A stretch of DNA of 64,000 nt from Paralichthys olivaceus (lineage: Eukaryota > Chordata > Actinopteri > Pleuronectiformes > Paralichthyidae): NCBI RefSeq assembly GCF_024713975.1, contig NC_091098.1, positions 24,850,316-24,914,315 of the forward strand. The letters are read 5' to 3'. The position numbers were made by a program, and so were the translations under genes. How positions within the stretch are numbered: the stretch's first letter is position 1; every line of letters starts with the position of its first letter. Shown here piece after piece: positions 23,630 through 36,880 of the stretch. The notes under the pieces are model-generated. The model did not search any database. It was not told the origin of the DNA and worked only from the letters and a program-made list of their open reading frames with translations.

Positions 23630-26600
23630 AGCTGCAGTTCCAATGCTGCTAACAGAGGATAAATTCAAGCTGCTCGAGCAGTGTTTTTGTAACAAACTTC
23701 TCGCTGCATCTGCGTTTATGTTCCTCCAAGGTAACATCTTTTTGTCTGGGCTTGTTATGAGACCAGTGTTTTATTGCAATTTTCTGGAAATACAGAAACC
23801 ACAAGTGATTACAAATTCCTCAATCTTTCATTGTAAACAGCAGTAAAGATCAGTGCAGCTCAGCTATGAGTTCAACAAATGTGAACTTTTGGTACAGCCA
23901 CTCCACCATGGACATTTGCGCAAGAGCTGTTTTTCCAGGATGATGTGAATACACCTTTAGTCTTGTTAAACTGCGTCAGACCGATCTGCATACACCTATC
24001 GACTGTAAGACAGCTGTATGAGAACAACTCAAGTTTCTTTTTGCAGTTCCTTCTCTGTTGTCATTTATTAAAACTGTATCTTATTCTTTTCTTAACATTT
24101 AAATGTTTGTAATTTATCATAACTGATGTACCAGTAACATTGGAAAGCAGTTGAAATTTGATATGGTATTTATGTTTGAGAATATGTATCAGTCGTGTGT
24201 TGATTTACACTCCTGTGGACTGTTGAGACCACAGATTATTACGAGAAGAAAATGATGTGTCTTTGCTATTTTTTTATTACCCATTATATTCTGTCATTTC
24301 AAATTAAACTCTTCAGAAACATTGCTATTTGGTCTCTGCACACGATAGTGATTTTTATTCGTTGACACACCTAATGTTCATTATAATCACTATCTATCTA
24401 ATGTCTTTTTCATTTTGTATGATCAGAATTGTCTTTTTTTTCCTACATATCTGACTTATTTATCAAAAATATTCTCTGCAGTGCAAGACTTTCCATTTCT
24501 TTGTGGCTTTATTTGAATTGCAAAATACCTAACTGTAAAATATGACTAACAGATCTTGATCTTTTAATCATATTTGTTCAGAGAGCCGAATCAAACGGCT
24601 AATACTTCGCCCTGTTTGTTTAAGTGTATTCTAAAGTCCTTTATGTTTCCACTTTAATTAAAACTGAATAACTGTGGTCCATCATGCGGCAGATAAATCT
24701 TGCTGCTCTTTAATATCAGTATATTGTTGCTCGGTTGGTATCAGAAGGCTTTAATAACAAGGCTCTAATAGGGTCTCAGACTTTATGGCTCGGATGCTTG
24801 TCCAGCCAGTCAAATTAGCTTGTTAGCATCATTGCATAAATGCCTTATAATAGAGGCTTCTCATGGAAGCATTGCTGAGATGCCAAGTGTCACATACTGT
24901 ACCCAAGAACCAACCACAAGAACGTTGCACCCATGTGCTATTTCAGCCACCTACCGTAGCAGAATCTTTCAGAGGGGAATGGGCTGCTCGCTGAAAAGCA
25001 AAGAACTCCCAAAATTTTAAAAACATCTTTTATTTTTAATGACATCTATTTACTACCAGTGAAAAGACATGTTACGAAAATGACAAATCAAAATAAAGAT
25101 GTTGAAAACGGTCCGAATTTATGGTGTATAATACGTAACTGGGAGCTTTTTTTCCAAGAGCTGTTGTCTTTCAACATGTTTAACTGTGCAGGGATGAGAG
25201 ACGACGCATGTTTCAAATAATATTTGCCTTTTCATTGCTCAAGAAGCGAGAGAATGGCACACACTTGTGAGTTTTGATTGTCTTATGTTTTTTTTTTTTT
25301 TCAAAATGTGTTTAATGACAGCTATGTGAGCATGCCATAACGCATTCACTGCCCTGCAGTGGAACAGGGAGCCTGCCAAAGTGGTTGTGAAACCACCCTG
25401 CGCCACGACTCTGACAGGAATTTCCCATCACCCCATTATCAGCATCAGACAAGCTGAGTGATTGCAATTACATCTGCCCAAATGCTAAGAGCAACTGCTT
25501 TTTCTCTTTCCCTTCGGAGACATGAGGTATTATGAATAGGCCCATTGTGAATCTGTGAGGTTTCTTTCTGCCTGTAAACCAACATAGTTGAGCTGTGCAG
25601 CTTTAATGAGGCCTTAATTATGAGACTCCTCTACCTTAGTGACTGACTCATTGGGTGATGGCTTTAAGCAAATCCTCCTTTGTGCAGGAATCCTCAAAAA
25701 CAACGAGAGAACAGAACGGAACGTGTGCATGTATCGGCAAATTTGCACAATTAAAACGAATCCAAATTAGCGGTTTGCTCCCGATATTTGCAAACAAGCA
25801 TGGATACAAGAGGTGACCATAGTTGGAGCACAAATATGAGGAGGACATGACATTTTGGTGAGGAGCCAGCCACCGGCCCGGACCCCAGCATGCATTCTGT
25901 CTTTCTTCTGTTTGTCAGCACTTCCAAACATGGCTACCTGCAGAGTGGAACAGACAGCGAGACTCTCTTTTAGGGATGCCAGGCTCCTGTATATTATGTT
26001 TTTAGCATGCCTCAGATTTTTTCACAGCAGCCTAAGTTACTCCAAACAGAGCCCAGCAGTCCGAGTCCTGCTGATACCGAGGCGGCCCTAAACAAACCTG
26101 TTGCTGTGATACTGCCCCCATCCCCTCCTATCTCCTGAGGAGCAGATGAAAGATAAATGCACTGGACCTCATTACTTGCTGGTTTTCATATTAATATAAT
26201 ATTAATAACGCTCATCCTGGTGCCACTTTGTAATTAGGCATCTTTTATACTGATAAGGATGATATTTGAGTTGCCAGGTTGTGGAAAAAAACCTCTTTAT
26301 TATTCTGTATGAGGGGTCGTTATAGCGATGCACCATTTGAGAATAAGCAGACACTGAGGAACTTAAACATAAGCTTATAACTGATGAATCAACAATCAAT
26401 AATAAGAATCAATAATAATGTCAGTTACAGCTAATAAACAGTTTATAAAGTCACACTGACACTGGATCATAATTATCTCGTAAATCTTCTGTGACTTTCT
26501 GCACATTTGCTGTTCTGTAACTTTCGATCTCATCTCAGATGTCCAGGGATTTCCCCTATTGTTGTGAACACGCTAATCTCCGGCTGCATTGAAGAAAACT

Positions 26601-28060
26601 CCGGAGAAACTCCAGACATTCTCCACAGTTCATGACTTAAACTGGCTTTAGTGGAGCCGAGAGAAAGTTTGGAAGTGACCAATTGAAAGCTACTTATCAT
26701 TTAAATGTTTGATTTACCCACATTAAAACCTATTTACTCTATTAGAGTCAGGAGCTAAAGTTTAAACTGTTTAACCAGATGTTGGGTGTTGCATCATGTA
26801 TTGAGATGTTGAAGTATCACATTGCGTTAGCTGAGGCTAAAGTCATCAAGCTTGACAACACTTTGGTTTTTTAGCTTTGATTTGTTCTTTATACAAATTT
26901 CACAAGTTTCTTTTTCCTGCCACATTTTCTACAAATTAAAAAAAATCTCTTAACCAAATCCGTAGTTATGGTTGAATTGCTATAGTTGAGGCACAGAGGG
27001 TGTTGGTGAGTGATCTCTGCCATCTTGTTGATTTGATATTGCGTTATGAATTGAAATGCACTTTTATTTGTTTCTGGGTGTACTGCGTGATTTATTGTTT
27101 GTCTTAGCGACTTAATAACAGAGAGAGAAGACGAAGAGAAGCACAAACACTGATCACATCCTTATACAGTGCCTGCAGGACATCATGATATACCTGTGCA
27201 AATTGAATGCCATGACCACTTTCCTGCAGCTCAGGCAAACTCAATGTGTCATGTCTCCCGCTGAATAATCTTGCATTCACAGTGAATGGTTTCAAAATCA
27301 GACAGCAGCTATTTAAGTATTCTTTAGCAATTTAGTTCTCAAATTGTAGCTGTCAAGCACAGTTTAGATTTTTCTCCGTCATGCACGGCCTCTCAGATTG
27401 TGTCTCATGTATCTGTCATGTCAACATCTCTGCACCTTTACAGGTTCACTCAGCAACCCGGGGTGCAATTACACATAAAAATGAGTTATATAAGGAGGCA
27501 ATAGAAACGCTGGTCCAGCTTGACATTAACACAGCAAACACACACAGACACACACAGACACACACACACACACCTCACAGCATGGACAGCTCCCAGGAAA
27601 GAGACTGTTGTAGTTGGAGTGGAGACGCTGGGTTTTAATGACACGGTATCTTTCAGAGCGCCATTCCCATAATTATCCTCCGTCTGACGTGGATCTGTCA
27701 TTGGCATTGATTGTTTGTCCTGATGCCCACCTCCTCCTCGGGGGGGGGGAGAAGTGTGAGTGCAGAGGGGGGTGGATGTTTAGCTCCCCTTGAGTTGGAC
27801 AGGTTGCATTCAGCAGCCCATGGGGAGGCCCAAACTGGAGCCATTGGGAAGATTGGTATCGTGTTAATGGCTCCACAGGCTCCAAGATACATAGCAGCAA
27901 AACCATAAGAGGCACTGGAATGTGGACTCCCTTGAATCATTGTCATAATTAGGGACAATTGCACACGCAGATCCCGGGCCTGTTGTGCTCATTTGGAATC
28001 TGTCTCGTCTGTTTTTTCTCATGTCTCACTGCACTGCTTGTGTGCCTGTGTGCTTGTGTG
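23630..28060. other. Gene-free interval (first part)
   Basis: No exon or family-like protein is visible. The composition is AT-rich. It has many TAATTA-like homeodomain-type strings (for example near 25615) and a CA-rich microsatellite at 27539-27573. A T-run lies near 25289-25301. Nothing here supports a gene. Confidence 0.6.
27539..27573. repeat. (CA)n microsatellite, interrupted
   Basis: CA repeats broken by two GACACA units. Confidence 0.9.
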
Positions 28061-28064
28061 TGTT

Positions 28065-28166
28065 GGAGGAATAGTTTGACATTTTGGGAAATGGATATAT
28101 TCGCTTTGTTGGAAATGAGAAGATTGCTAGCACTGATGTGCCTGGGAATTTAATATCAGGCTACAA
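28065..28166 (+). repeat. Dispersed repeat, family R (copy 2, plus orientation)
   Basis: The text AATAGTTTGACATTTTGGGA, AATGGATATATTCGCTTTG, then AAATGAGAAGATTGCTAGCA is the left part of the element whose right part is seen at 9835-9970. Confidence 0.65.
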
Positions 28167-28324
28167 CAGGGAGACATAAAAAAAAAAAAACGTAGCCTTT
28201 GTCCAGTGCGTTCTTTTAGCTCTTAGAGTTTGGAATGGATGGAACTAGGTTGTAAATTGTATTTGTAGTGACTGAAAGAACAAGGTCAGGTATCTGGGCT
28301 CAGCCTTAGCGATATAGATATCAC

Positions 28325-28372
28325 TTATTGAAAGTCGCTTTGGATAAAAGCTAAATGATATGTAATATGTAG
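28325..28372 (+). repeat. SINE-like 3' tail (GTCGCTTTGGATAAAAG)
   Basis: AAGTCGCTTTGGATAAAAGC is followed by TAAATGATATGTAATATG. The same string ends many teleost SINE or LINE copies (consensus continues ...GTCTGCTAAATGA...). Only the tail is recognisable. Confidence 0.6.
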
Positions 28373-28399
28373 TAAGAACATAGGGTGAGGAGTTAAGAC

Positions 28400-28709
28400 A
28401 TCGCGGGGGAGCTCAGAGTCGAACCGCTGCTCCTTCTCGTCCAAAGGGGACAGTTGAAGTAGTTGAGGCATCTGGTCATGATGCCTCCTGGGCATGTTCT
28501 GTTGGTGGTTTACCAGGCATGCCCAACCAAGAGGGAACCCCTGGGCAAACCCAGAACTCGCTGGAGGAACCACATATCCCTTTAGTCCTTGGAACGCCTC
28601 GGGATCCCAGGAGGAGCTGGAAAGCGTTGCTGGGAACACACTGCCTCCGCGACCCCAGCCCTGATACGTGGAAGAGAGTGGATGGCTGGATTAATGGACA
28701 AATGGATGT
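28400..28709 (+). mobile_element. Non-LTR retrotransposon 3' fragment (decayed ORF end)
   Basis: The plus strand still encodes the decayed end of a reverse-transcriptase polyprotein. Readable pieces are ARG-poor versions of the 'HLVRMPPG' and 'GKPRTRWRNHIS' motifs typical of fish non-LTR elements, then a GATGGCTGG/ATGG-rich tail near 28680. Frame breaks are present and it is inactive. Exact clade (RTE-, Rex- or L2-like) is not decided. Confidence 0.65.
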
Positions 28710-31134
28710 GTTAGGAACAATTCCTGTTAGTAAAGCACACATGTGACATTTGTGGTGATACCGACATCCTCTAAAAGTTTGAATCTGAACATAACAGTAT
28801 TACATTTGTGTGTTTAGATCTGAATCTTTATTTCCTCCGCGAGCTGTGCTGTCGTTTGCTGCTGCAGCTCCAGCTCCTGACGTGTTAGTAAACAGGTCAA
28901 ACTCACTGTGTGTTTGTGTTCCACCACAATGTTGGACATGGAGCGAAACAACCAGAACATCACAGCACTACTTAACATGGCCATGACGGTAAATGATTGC
29001 GGCGGATTTTCCTACATTTGTTTAAAACAATTTTGAGCCATTTACCAAGCCTCGAGTTACAGCGGCATTAAACTCAGCTGTTGTGAAAAACATGTCAGAC
29101 ATCCATGTGCGTCTCCTTGGACAGATGATTAGACCTTAAATGGCCCCATTGACACTAATAAGGGCAAATATCCCTCATTATCTTTCCCCCAGTGATGGCA
29201 GAGGATGGAGTGGTGGGGGGTTCAGGTGAGGCGACTCTGTCTCGGGCTCCTGGGAATAAAAACAGCGGAGTCGCTGGTCTGGTCGAGGGCTGGTGGCTCG
29301 TGTCTGATGGTGTGGACAAGATAAGGCCTTGCAGTGATGATGTGTCTAAGACCAAAGTTAGTCAAACGTGACAAGAGACAAGCCTGTGATTAAAATGATG
29401 AAGTGATTATTAGTGTGATGGTCTGCATGCATTTCTCCAAGACACTATACAAAGTTTTATTTTAGTTATTATATCAATGTATAGTCGGAGCACGTCTACT
29501 AAGAGCCTGTCCATTTCCTTTTAATGCCATTTTAACGAAATTGTCCGATCACGAGGTAGAACTCAACGATTTGCAGTGTGAGGAACTAAACGGCTAAAAT
29601 AAATATTTACACTTGCGCCACAACAACCGATTCTCCAGTTCCGGTTCTGCAAACCTAGTCGAGTCCAATACGCTGCCACACAGTCACATCCAGTTTTGGT
29701 GAATCCACGCTCAGGCCAGCTCGAGAAGAGAGGCTTCCTCCGAACTTCTGCATCTTGACCCTGTGAAACACCTCGAGTGTCGCCCCAGCCCGTCTCACTC
29801 TGCAGGGAGAGCCGGTGTGCTTTTTCATTTCTTAAATCAAGACTGTCAAACGATTGTGTATGTCCTGGTGGAGACTGATCCCGGAGGCTCATAAATGTCC
29901 AGGCTCCTGCCATCCATTTGTTCACATGTGTGATCTCATATATCACACGTGTCACTCCTGGGGAACTATAATCACCCACAAGCTTTTAGGAGACGTCCTG
30001 CTGACAGTGTTATTTGAAATGACCCGTGATAATTCATTATAGAGTTTACTTAATGGACGATGAAGATACAAACAACCGCACAGCAAAAATTAATTTTAAA
30101 TATTTATGTTTTTTTTGTCGGTGCATTAACACCTTGATATTCTGAAATATGATGGATGTGGTGTGAGGGGTTCAGTTGAAAAGAAAAAACACGAAACACC
30201 AGTGTACTCTCACACACTTGACAGACTGCAAACTATAATCTTCCAAATCCTGTCAAATCCCAGGGACGTATGTTCTCCTGGTGAATATTCACACGTACTG
30301 TATGTACTTTTTCTCCTCCCACCGCAGTCTGATTACACTCATAGATGAATGTGTACGAGAAAGAGCATCTCTAGATGTTTTGGCAAACTGATAAAACCTT
30401 CCAAAAAAAAAAAGGGGGAGAAAAAAAAAGTAATATTTGCGGACGTAACTCTTCTGCCTTGAGACAGGTTTACAGTCTCGTGCTGGCAGGACGGATTCCT
30501 GAAATAAACTTTCCAGACCCAGGGAGTGAAAACAACTCCCTTTCTTTTGTGAGGGAGACGAGGCTTGGCCCGATATTCATCAGTGGGGATAACCTCTGAC
30601 CCCAGAATCATATGACGCTGAGTGCTGGAGATCCCGCTGCAGCCAGACAGTCTGTCTGAGATGCCATCTCTCTCTCTCTTCCTGACACTTTTCCTCCCTC
30701 TCTTTCTGCCTATATCTCCCACTCCTGCAAACCGTAGGGACCGTAGAGAAAAGGGTGCTGAAGAGAGCTGGAGCTTATTTTCTATCTGACTTTTTTAAGA
30801 GAGACAGACCCCCCACGGAGTTCTTATTAAACCCTGTCAACATTTCAGAATGCAAGTAGCTCGTTGAACTCTTCATCTTGAGTGTTATCAAGACGTGAAA
30901 TCGCACTGAACTTGAGTTGTGAAGATGGGATCACTTCCTTTAAACCAATAAAAGTCCTGTATCTGCTGATTCTACCCAAAAGTGAAACACTACCAGTTGA
31001 ACCAAAGTCCCATCAGGGCCAATGTTTGTTCTTATACCTTTAGTTATTCTATGCAGCCTCTTCTATGACCATTAAATAAAACTATCTTTGGGAAAAATGT
31101 CCCATCAGCTAACATAGAGGAGGAAGGTTTTATG

Positions 31135-31232
31135 ACATGTTCCGCAGCCAGCCACCAGAGGGCAATCGAGACGAATTGGCTTCATTTCTATGGACCCGTC
31201 ACATCATCCGTCTTTGTTTACGGTCTATGTTA
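31135..31232 (+). mobile_element. MITE-like fragment, 'CCACCAGAGGGCAATCGAGA' family (copy 2)
   Basis: GCAGCCAGCCACCAGAGGGC, then AATCGAGACGAATTGGCTTC and CATCCGTCTTTGTTTACGG, ending in GTCTATG. This is the complementary-strand version of the left end of the element at 23305. Confidence 0.6.
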
Positions 31233-31518
31233 GAGCACAACACTGTCTTCTAAAGTCACGTGTGAGGTCATTCTCTCGGCCCATGGACTCAACCTCTTCC
31301 GTCTCATCGCAACACGAAGGTTTAGCAAAAAGATTGTAAAAATAACAACTTTTTTCAAAAATCATCTTTATTCAAAACATATGGAGTGAACTACTATATA
31401 TATATATGTGCTTGGAAAAGTTACGCTCCACAGTATTTGCATAATTACACATGTCAGTGGGATTTATTACAGAAATAAAAATCAGAGAGGTGAGAAAATG
31501 AAGAAAAACAATCCTCAG

Positions 31519-31539
31519 CCCCCCCCCCCCCCCCCCCCC
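31519..31539. repeat. Poly-C tract (C21) followed by A8
   Basis: Twenty-one consecutive C residues on the plus strand run directly into eight A residues. The minus strand is G21. Such tracts vary in length and can form G-quadruplex or i-motif structures. Confidence 0.95.
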
Positions 31540-33114
31540 AAAAAAAATGCAAAAAGGAAACTTGCATAACCAGCTCCCTTTCTCTGACCTCCTCCCCCCT
31601 AATGATTTTCATTCAGCATAGACATACTCAATGTGCCCCCTTTTATAAATATTACTGACATACAACCTTGTGTCCTGCAACACTGAGTAAATGTATTTTT
31701 ACGAGATGAGGAAATCTGGAAGAAATTAGACATATTCAAGAAACGCAAGCGTCTCCCCCTGTAGTACTTCACTGTCGCCTCCCCCCCCTGAGATACCAGC
31801 ACGCAGACAAGACGGTGGGCTATCACCACCCCTAACAATTACCATTAGGTAGGCCATGACAGAGCTTTTCCACACCGAGCAACGGACTGAAACAGCTGCT
31901 GACGTGAGCGCACCTCTCCGGAGCCCTGCTTTGATTGGACACTGGTTTTCGGACAAAGTAATCTCAGGACATACGAACAAAATCCCTAATGGACTTCTGA
32001 TGACATTTGATTTAATTTACCTGAAGTCCAGGAACTCTATTAAATTGTTTCCATCTTGCAGCACCACACCGTTGCTAATTGCAGCTGCTTATCAGGGCGA
32101 TCACAGGTTTGAACCCTGACATGATGGAATGAATGTCACGGTAATGTATTGGAGGGCTTTTGTATGAGACACGCTGTAATTACAGAGCAACTATGGATAA
32201 ATCTCAGCGTAGGATGCATTCATACTTTCACTGATCCAGACACGGAGCCTCGAAACATGTAATTACCTTATAAAAGAAGTATGTCCCGTTTACATGCACT
32301 CAGGTCATTCAACAAAATGTAGGAGCGGATAATGTGGTGATCTTCACAAGGGTAAGTACTCAGATCGGGTGTTTATGCTCTAATCAGTGTTGGACGGATT
32401 GCGCAGCGCCTCCATAATGAACTGGAGCAATTACAGAAGCTGTAATTTCATGTTCTCGACCGCAGACTATTACCTCACTTTTATAGCTCTGGTGTTTACA
32501 GTAAATTAGATATATGTACCAATGATGTATGATGGCAAAATATGACGTTGTGGTTTGATTGCAGGTGAACCGGCTGCGTCAAGCCGCCCTCCCCACCCCC
32601 CTCTGCTTACAGGAAGAGAGGGCAGAGCCCCTTGCATACATTTCTGTTCACTTCACGATTTGGCAACTGTTATGTTTGAGGCATTTCACTCAAGTGAGTC
32701 ATGGTTAGAGTGCAGCTCTGTGCCAAAGACGTGTTGGGTTTGAGTGCCGCGGCGTTCAGGGCGTGAGGTGACATGTTCTGCTGGTATAGGGGATATGGGA
32801 GATACTCCTGTAATGAGTGCTTTGTGAGATAATGGTATGCACAGGCCCACCTCCTGCTATGTTTCCTCATTCAGCCGCACAGGCAGAGACAGCAACGGGA
32901 ACAATGCTGAAACATGTCATGTAGACGAGCTCGGGACGCACACGCATGCAGAGCTCGAGGAGTGGTCGGTGGGTGTGTGTAGGCAATATAATCTGATTTC
33001 TGGAAGCGCACATGATTGTGAGGGGCTGTGGTTCAACACATTTAAGGCTCCTGTCGAACGTAGACTCCGGTGGTTCACCGCTGCACAGGTGTTTTCAAGT
33101 GTTGTATTGTAACA

Positions 33115-33345
33115 GTCCTTCTATTCGTACTGTGTCCATCCACCGTCCATCCATCATCTTTATCCTTTTAGGGTCTTGGGTTCTCAGAGCCAATCCCATC
33201 GTATCACATGGCCGACATACAGAGATGCTCACATTCACACCAATCTCCAATTAACTAGCTTCTTACCCCATGTTTTTGTGCTATGGGAGGAAACTGGAGT
33301 CCCCAGACAAAATCCATGCAGACATGACAGCATGCAAACTTTGCA
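33115..33345 (-). mobile_element. L2-like LINE 3'-tail fragment (antisense)
   Basis: Starting from a decayed (CCAT)n run (CCATCCACCGTCCATCCATC), it continues through CAGAGCCAATCCCATCG, CACATTCACACCAATCTCC and GTGCTATGGGAGGAAACTGG to CATGCAAACTTTGCAG. This is the reverse of a LINE 3' end widely spread in fish. Related pieces are at 21285-21540 and 55425-55545. Confidence 0.6.
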
Positions 33346-36130
33346 GAGCAATAATTGTGGATTTTTTTTCCTTCTTTTTAACAGGTTTAAACAGGTTTAA
33401 CCTGCTTCTGCTGACAAGCTACAAGTCAACAACTTCACTTAAACAGCTCAATGTCAAGCAAGCAGAACAGCACAAGACAAAACCAACAAGCAAAAGTTAT
33501 GACTTTCTGTCCAGTAACAACTACACCAGGAAATATGCCCCGATGTTCCCTCTTGTTCAGTTCCTTACTTTCTGACTTTCTCTTTTCCTTCGTTTCCTCC
33601 TCCGACGTCCTCTTTGGTTTCTTCTATGGCTCTGCCTTGATTTTAGCTACTTGTCTCTTTCGATGCTATAGCTCTCGCTCTGTGTGACGTACGTTATAAA
33701 GAAGGTATTAATGTTCCAGCACGGTTCACCAGAGTTGCATGGTACGCTTCCAGGCCTCCAGGGAGCGCTGTGGCAACGACAGACAAGGCCATTCACTTCG
33801 TTGTATGTTTGAGTACAATCAGAATCTATTTTGAGCTTTACTTTTTAGGGAATGAAACCAAGTGTGACTTCAGACTACTTTACATAGAACCGGAGCCTCT
33901 CACGGCAGCTGCCTCTCTGACAGTTTGTGGATTCTCAGCCATGTTTGTGTGTGTTAACATCGAGCTGCAGCAGCGTCTACACCGCACTGGAGTATGGGTA
34001 ACAGCTGTGTGCTCCTGTCTAGAGACAACTGGCTGTGACGGCATTTCCTTGGTTATTCTCTCACATACTGTGTCTTTATTTCCAGTGGTCAAGCTCCCAT
34101 GCGGTACCCACCATGGATAAATGCAGCTTTGTCAGGAGTTTTTCCCTCCGAGCAGCTGTCTGCAGCCCCTCAGGCAGCCTCCTGCTCTGCAACCCAAGCA
34201 AGTGCACGTTGGCTTTCAAATTCAGGTACAGAGCTCAAACTACTTCAGATCATGTTGAAAAAAATAAATGCCTCAATGCAACAAAAGAAACCTAAATGCA
34301 CTGTGGGTACGAGATGTGCGTATAAATAATGCATGCCCCATTTAAGACGGGCATGGATACACCTCACACCTCGAAACCATTTCGCAATTCCTGGTAGTTA
34401 CATGACTCACTGATGTTCTGTGGATGTTCCCAAAGATGGTTCAGAGTCACACTAAGCTGTTATCATTCCGAGATTATGTGGCCAACAACACAAACACGGA
34501 GATCCAGCACTGCTTTGACCTTAAATAGACATAAATGGAAAATGAATCCTTTGTGATCAAAGAGCTGGTGTCTGTTACAGAAACCTCAGCTTCTGTACTT
34601 CCAGTCCGTGTCCCTCCCATGATGGTGCAGCTTTATAAGCAAAGTGGCATCAAAACCCTCCTCCTCAGCGTCCGTGAAGCACAGAACAAGAAGTTATTGC
34701 TCAGTTCATGCACCCAAAAATAGTCTGAAGTGGAGATTGGATCAGTGAGCAAGGAAGAGAGAAGCTGTAGTGGCCTGAATACAGGACAACAACATCCCCG
34801 CTCCTCCATCTTGTCCACCGTGTTGGATTTAAGCTTCAAGAGACAACTCAAGTTGTGTTTGGTGCAGCACTAAAGACAAACCCGTCAATCTCACCTGACG
34901 CTTGAAATATTAGAACTCTGGGGTCAAATCCACACGACTCGATGTCAGCTAATTAGCGCCGAGAATGAAACTCACCATACTCGGTCCTGGCACCGACCCG
35001 AGCTAGAGGTTGATCCAACCGGTCACTGGTTGTCTGAATCGACAGTCATCCGGACACGAGCTTTGTGTGGACTCGTGGACCTAGACACAGCGGCGCTGGC
35101 GTCTCCGGCGTTTCCACAACATGTTCACTGCAGCAGTTGTACGTTCTTCAGCCAGACGTCCACCTTTCTTCGGGAGAACGGGCAGTACTCCATGTTTATT
35201 TGCAAGTTACAAGCTTTACACACGATTTGTGTGATTAACGCAATTAAACACAAATCATCCCGTGGCGTTAATCCCGTGATTAGGGCGTGAATATCTGAGC
35301 ATATTTCACTCGATGGCGAAAGCTGAAAGAGGCGTCAGGGTGGAGGACAGACCTGGACTCGTTGTTATCGGACAAATCGGTCATGACTTGTTTTGTTTGC
35401 TTTATCTTCTTCCTGCTTGATGTTGAGCTGTGTGAGGGAAGTTCTCAACTCTGGTTTATCAACAGACGCCAAGTGAATCATTCGACGGTTATGATGCAGA
35501 TTGAGGTTTGAGTCAGAGTTTGCAACAAGCCTGTTAGATACACGTCGAATAATGAAGCATTTCAAAAAATACAAAAAATTAAGTATTTTTACTGGACATT
35601 CTTGCAGTAAAAAAAGGAACCAAAAGCAGAATGAGGTCTTTTGTTAGACAAATATAATTTAAAAAAAAGTTCTGAGTGGCTGATGAAATACAGGAGATGC
35701 CGTGAAGGTTTGGAGCCAGGCAGAGCTTGTGTGTCACTAATAAGGCCTTGACTTTTACCTGGACTGACAGCCAGAGAATGGGAGGAGAAGGGCCGGCTCC
35801 ACACTGCTCAGTCAGCCAGAAAGCCCCCAAACGGCAAGGCTAACGCAGGTCAAGTGATTTGGCGCCTCGGGTGTATTAAAGCTATTTACAAGGGACTAAA
35901 GGATTTACGTTGCTTCACCCATTGGGTCTGCACTTTTATACGACCTGGCACCGCGCTGCTGCGTTCTCTGACCCTCTCAATCAATACGAAAGGGTAATAA
36001 AGAATGTTGCCTCTACGGGTGTTTGGCTTTTTGTTTAGTTGCGGAGGAAAGAGGTTTTTATGGGCGACTCCTGACGCCTGGTGTGAAGGCAAACACATGA
36101 GATTACATGAGATCCTCTGCACTCTGTCGT

Positions 36131-36150
36131 GCACACACACACACACACAC
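36131..36150. repeat. (CA)n microsatellite
   Basis: A short CA run in the intergenic interval. Confidence 0.9.
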
Positions 36151-36744
36151 GTTTATAATCACAATCAAAGCTTCAACCATCTTTGGTATGAACCTTGGAT
36201 AATCGATTTATAATAATATAGTTGTTAACAACTAATAATTCTTGTTTCACTGAAAAGAGAAAGAAAATTGAGAATTACCCAACTTAAACACACAAATTTA
36301 TTTATCCAGGTTCTCCGGTTTCCTCTCACAGTCCAAACACACAAAGATTAATTGTAGAGTTTGATATTATATTATTATAACCGTCATTATTATTTAATTG
36401 AACTTGCATCTCCATCCTGAGCCATGATTTGAACAACCTGATGCTTCTAGATCTTCTAGAGCTGTGAGGATTTGTGATTGTGCACAAATTTACTCCGACT
36501 TAATCCAACCAACATGAGTAACGTCTCATTCAAGCCCAGTCTGTGGCAAGGAGAAGTTTGTTCACTGTAATACTTTCATACACACCTGGTTCAATAGGGG
36601 CATAAGGAGTAAAATATAATAATAATAAATTCATACATGTTTAGTTTAGTGTCTCTTAAAATGAATAACATTTGAAATCGTTGTCTTGAGAATTCCAGTT
36701 TGACTCCGTCAACAGAAATAAACATCTGCTTAATAAAAAATCAG

Positions 36745-36880
36745 TCAATGGCCAAAGTATTTTTTTACGTTTGATATTTTAAGTACTTTTTGATCGGATT
36801 GCACCATTTTAAATGCAGTACTTTACCTTGTATTGCAGTACTGTTGTATTGGTACTTAGTAAAGGATCTGTTCACTGTTA
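36745..36880. mobile_element. MITE-like fragment of the 'AAGTAAAGGATCTGA' family (copy 2)
   Basis: TTTTAAGTACTTTTTGATCG, AAATGCAGTACTTTACCTTG and TATTGGTACTTAGTAAAGG followed by ATCTG match the terminal half of the family seen at 12.58-13.01 kb. Confidence 0.55.

Larger units (their letters stand above)
28710..33114. other. Gene-free interval (second part)
   Basis: No exon-like coding sequence is recognised. It holds a MITE piece at 31135-31232, a C21 tract at 31519 and a stretch (32000-32480) that looks like non-repetitive, homeodomain-site-rich sequence. Short open frames such as 30339-30722 (minus strand) lie in low-complexity CT-rich sequence. Confidence 0.6.

Noticed and set aside
27539..27573. 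CRISPR-like array among the short direct repeats
   Set aside because: These are dinucleotide microsatellites without spacers; the genome is vertebrate.
28400..28709. Functional reverse transcriptase gene
   Set aside because: Only the decayed last part of the polyprotein and the 3' tail remain, with frame breaks.
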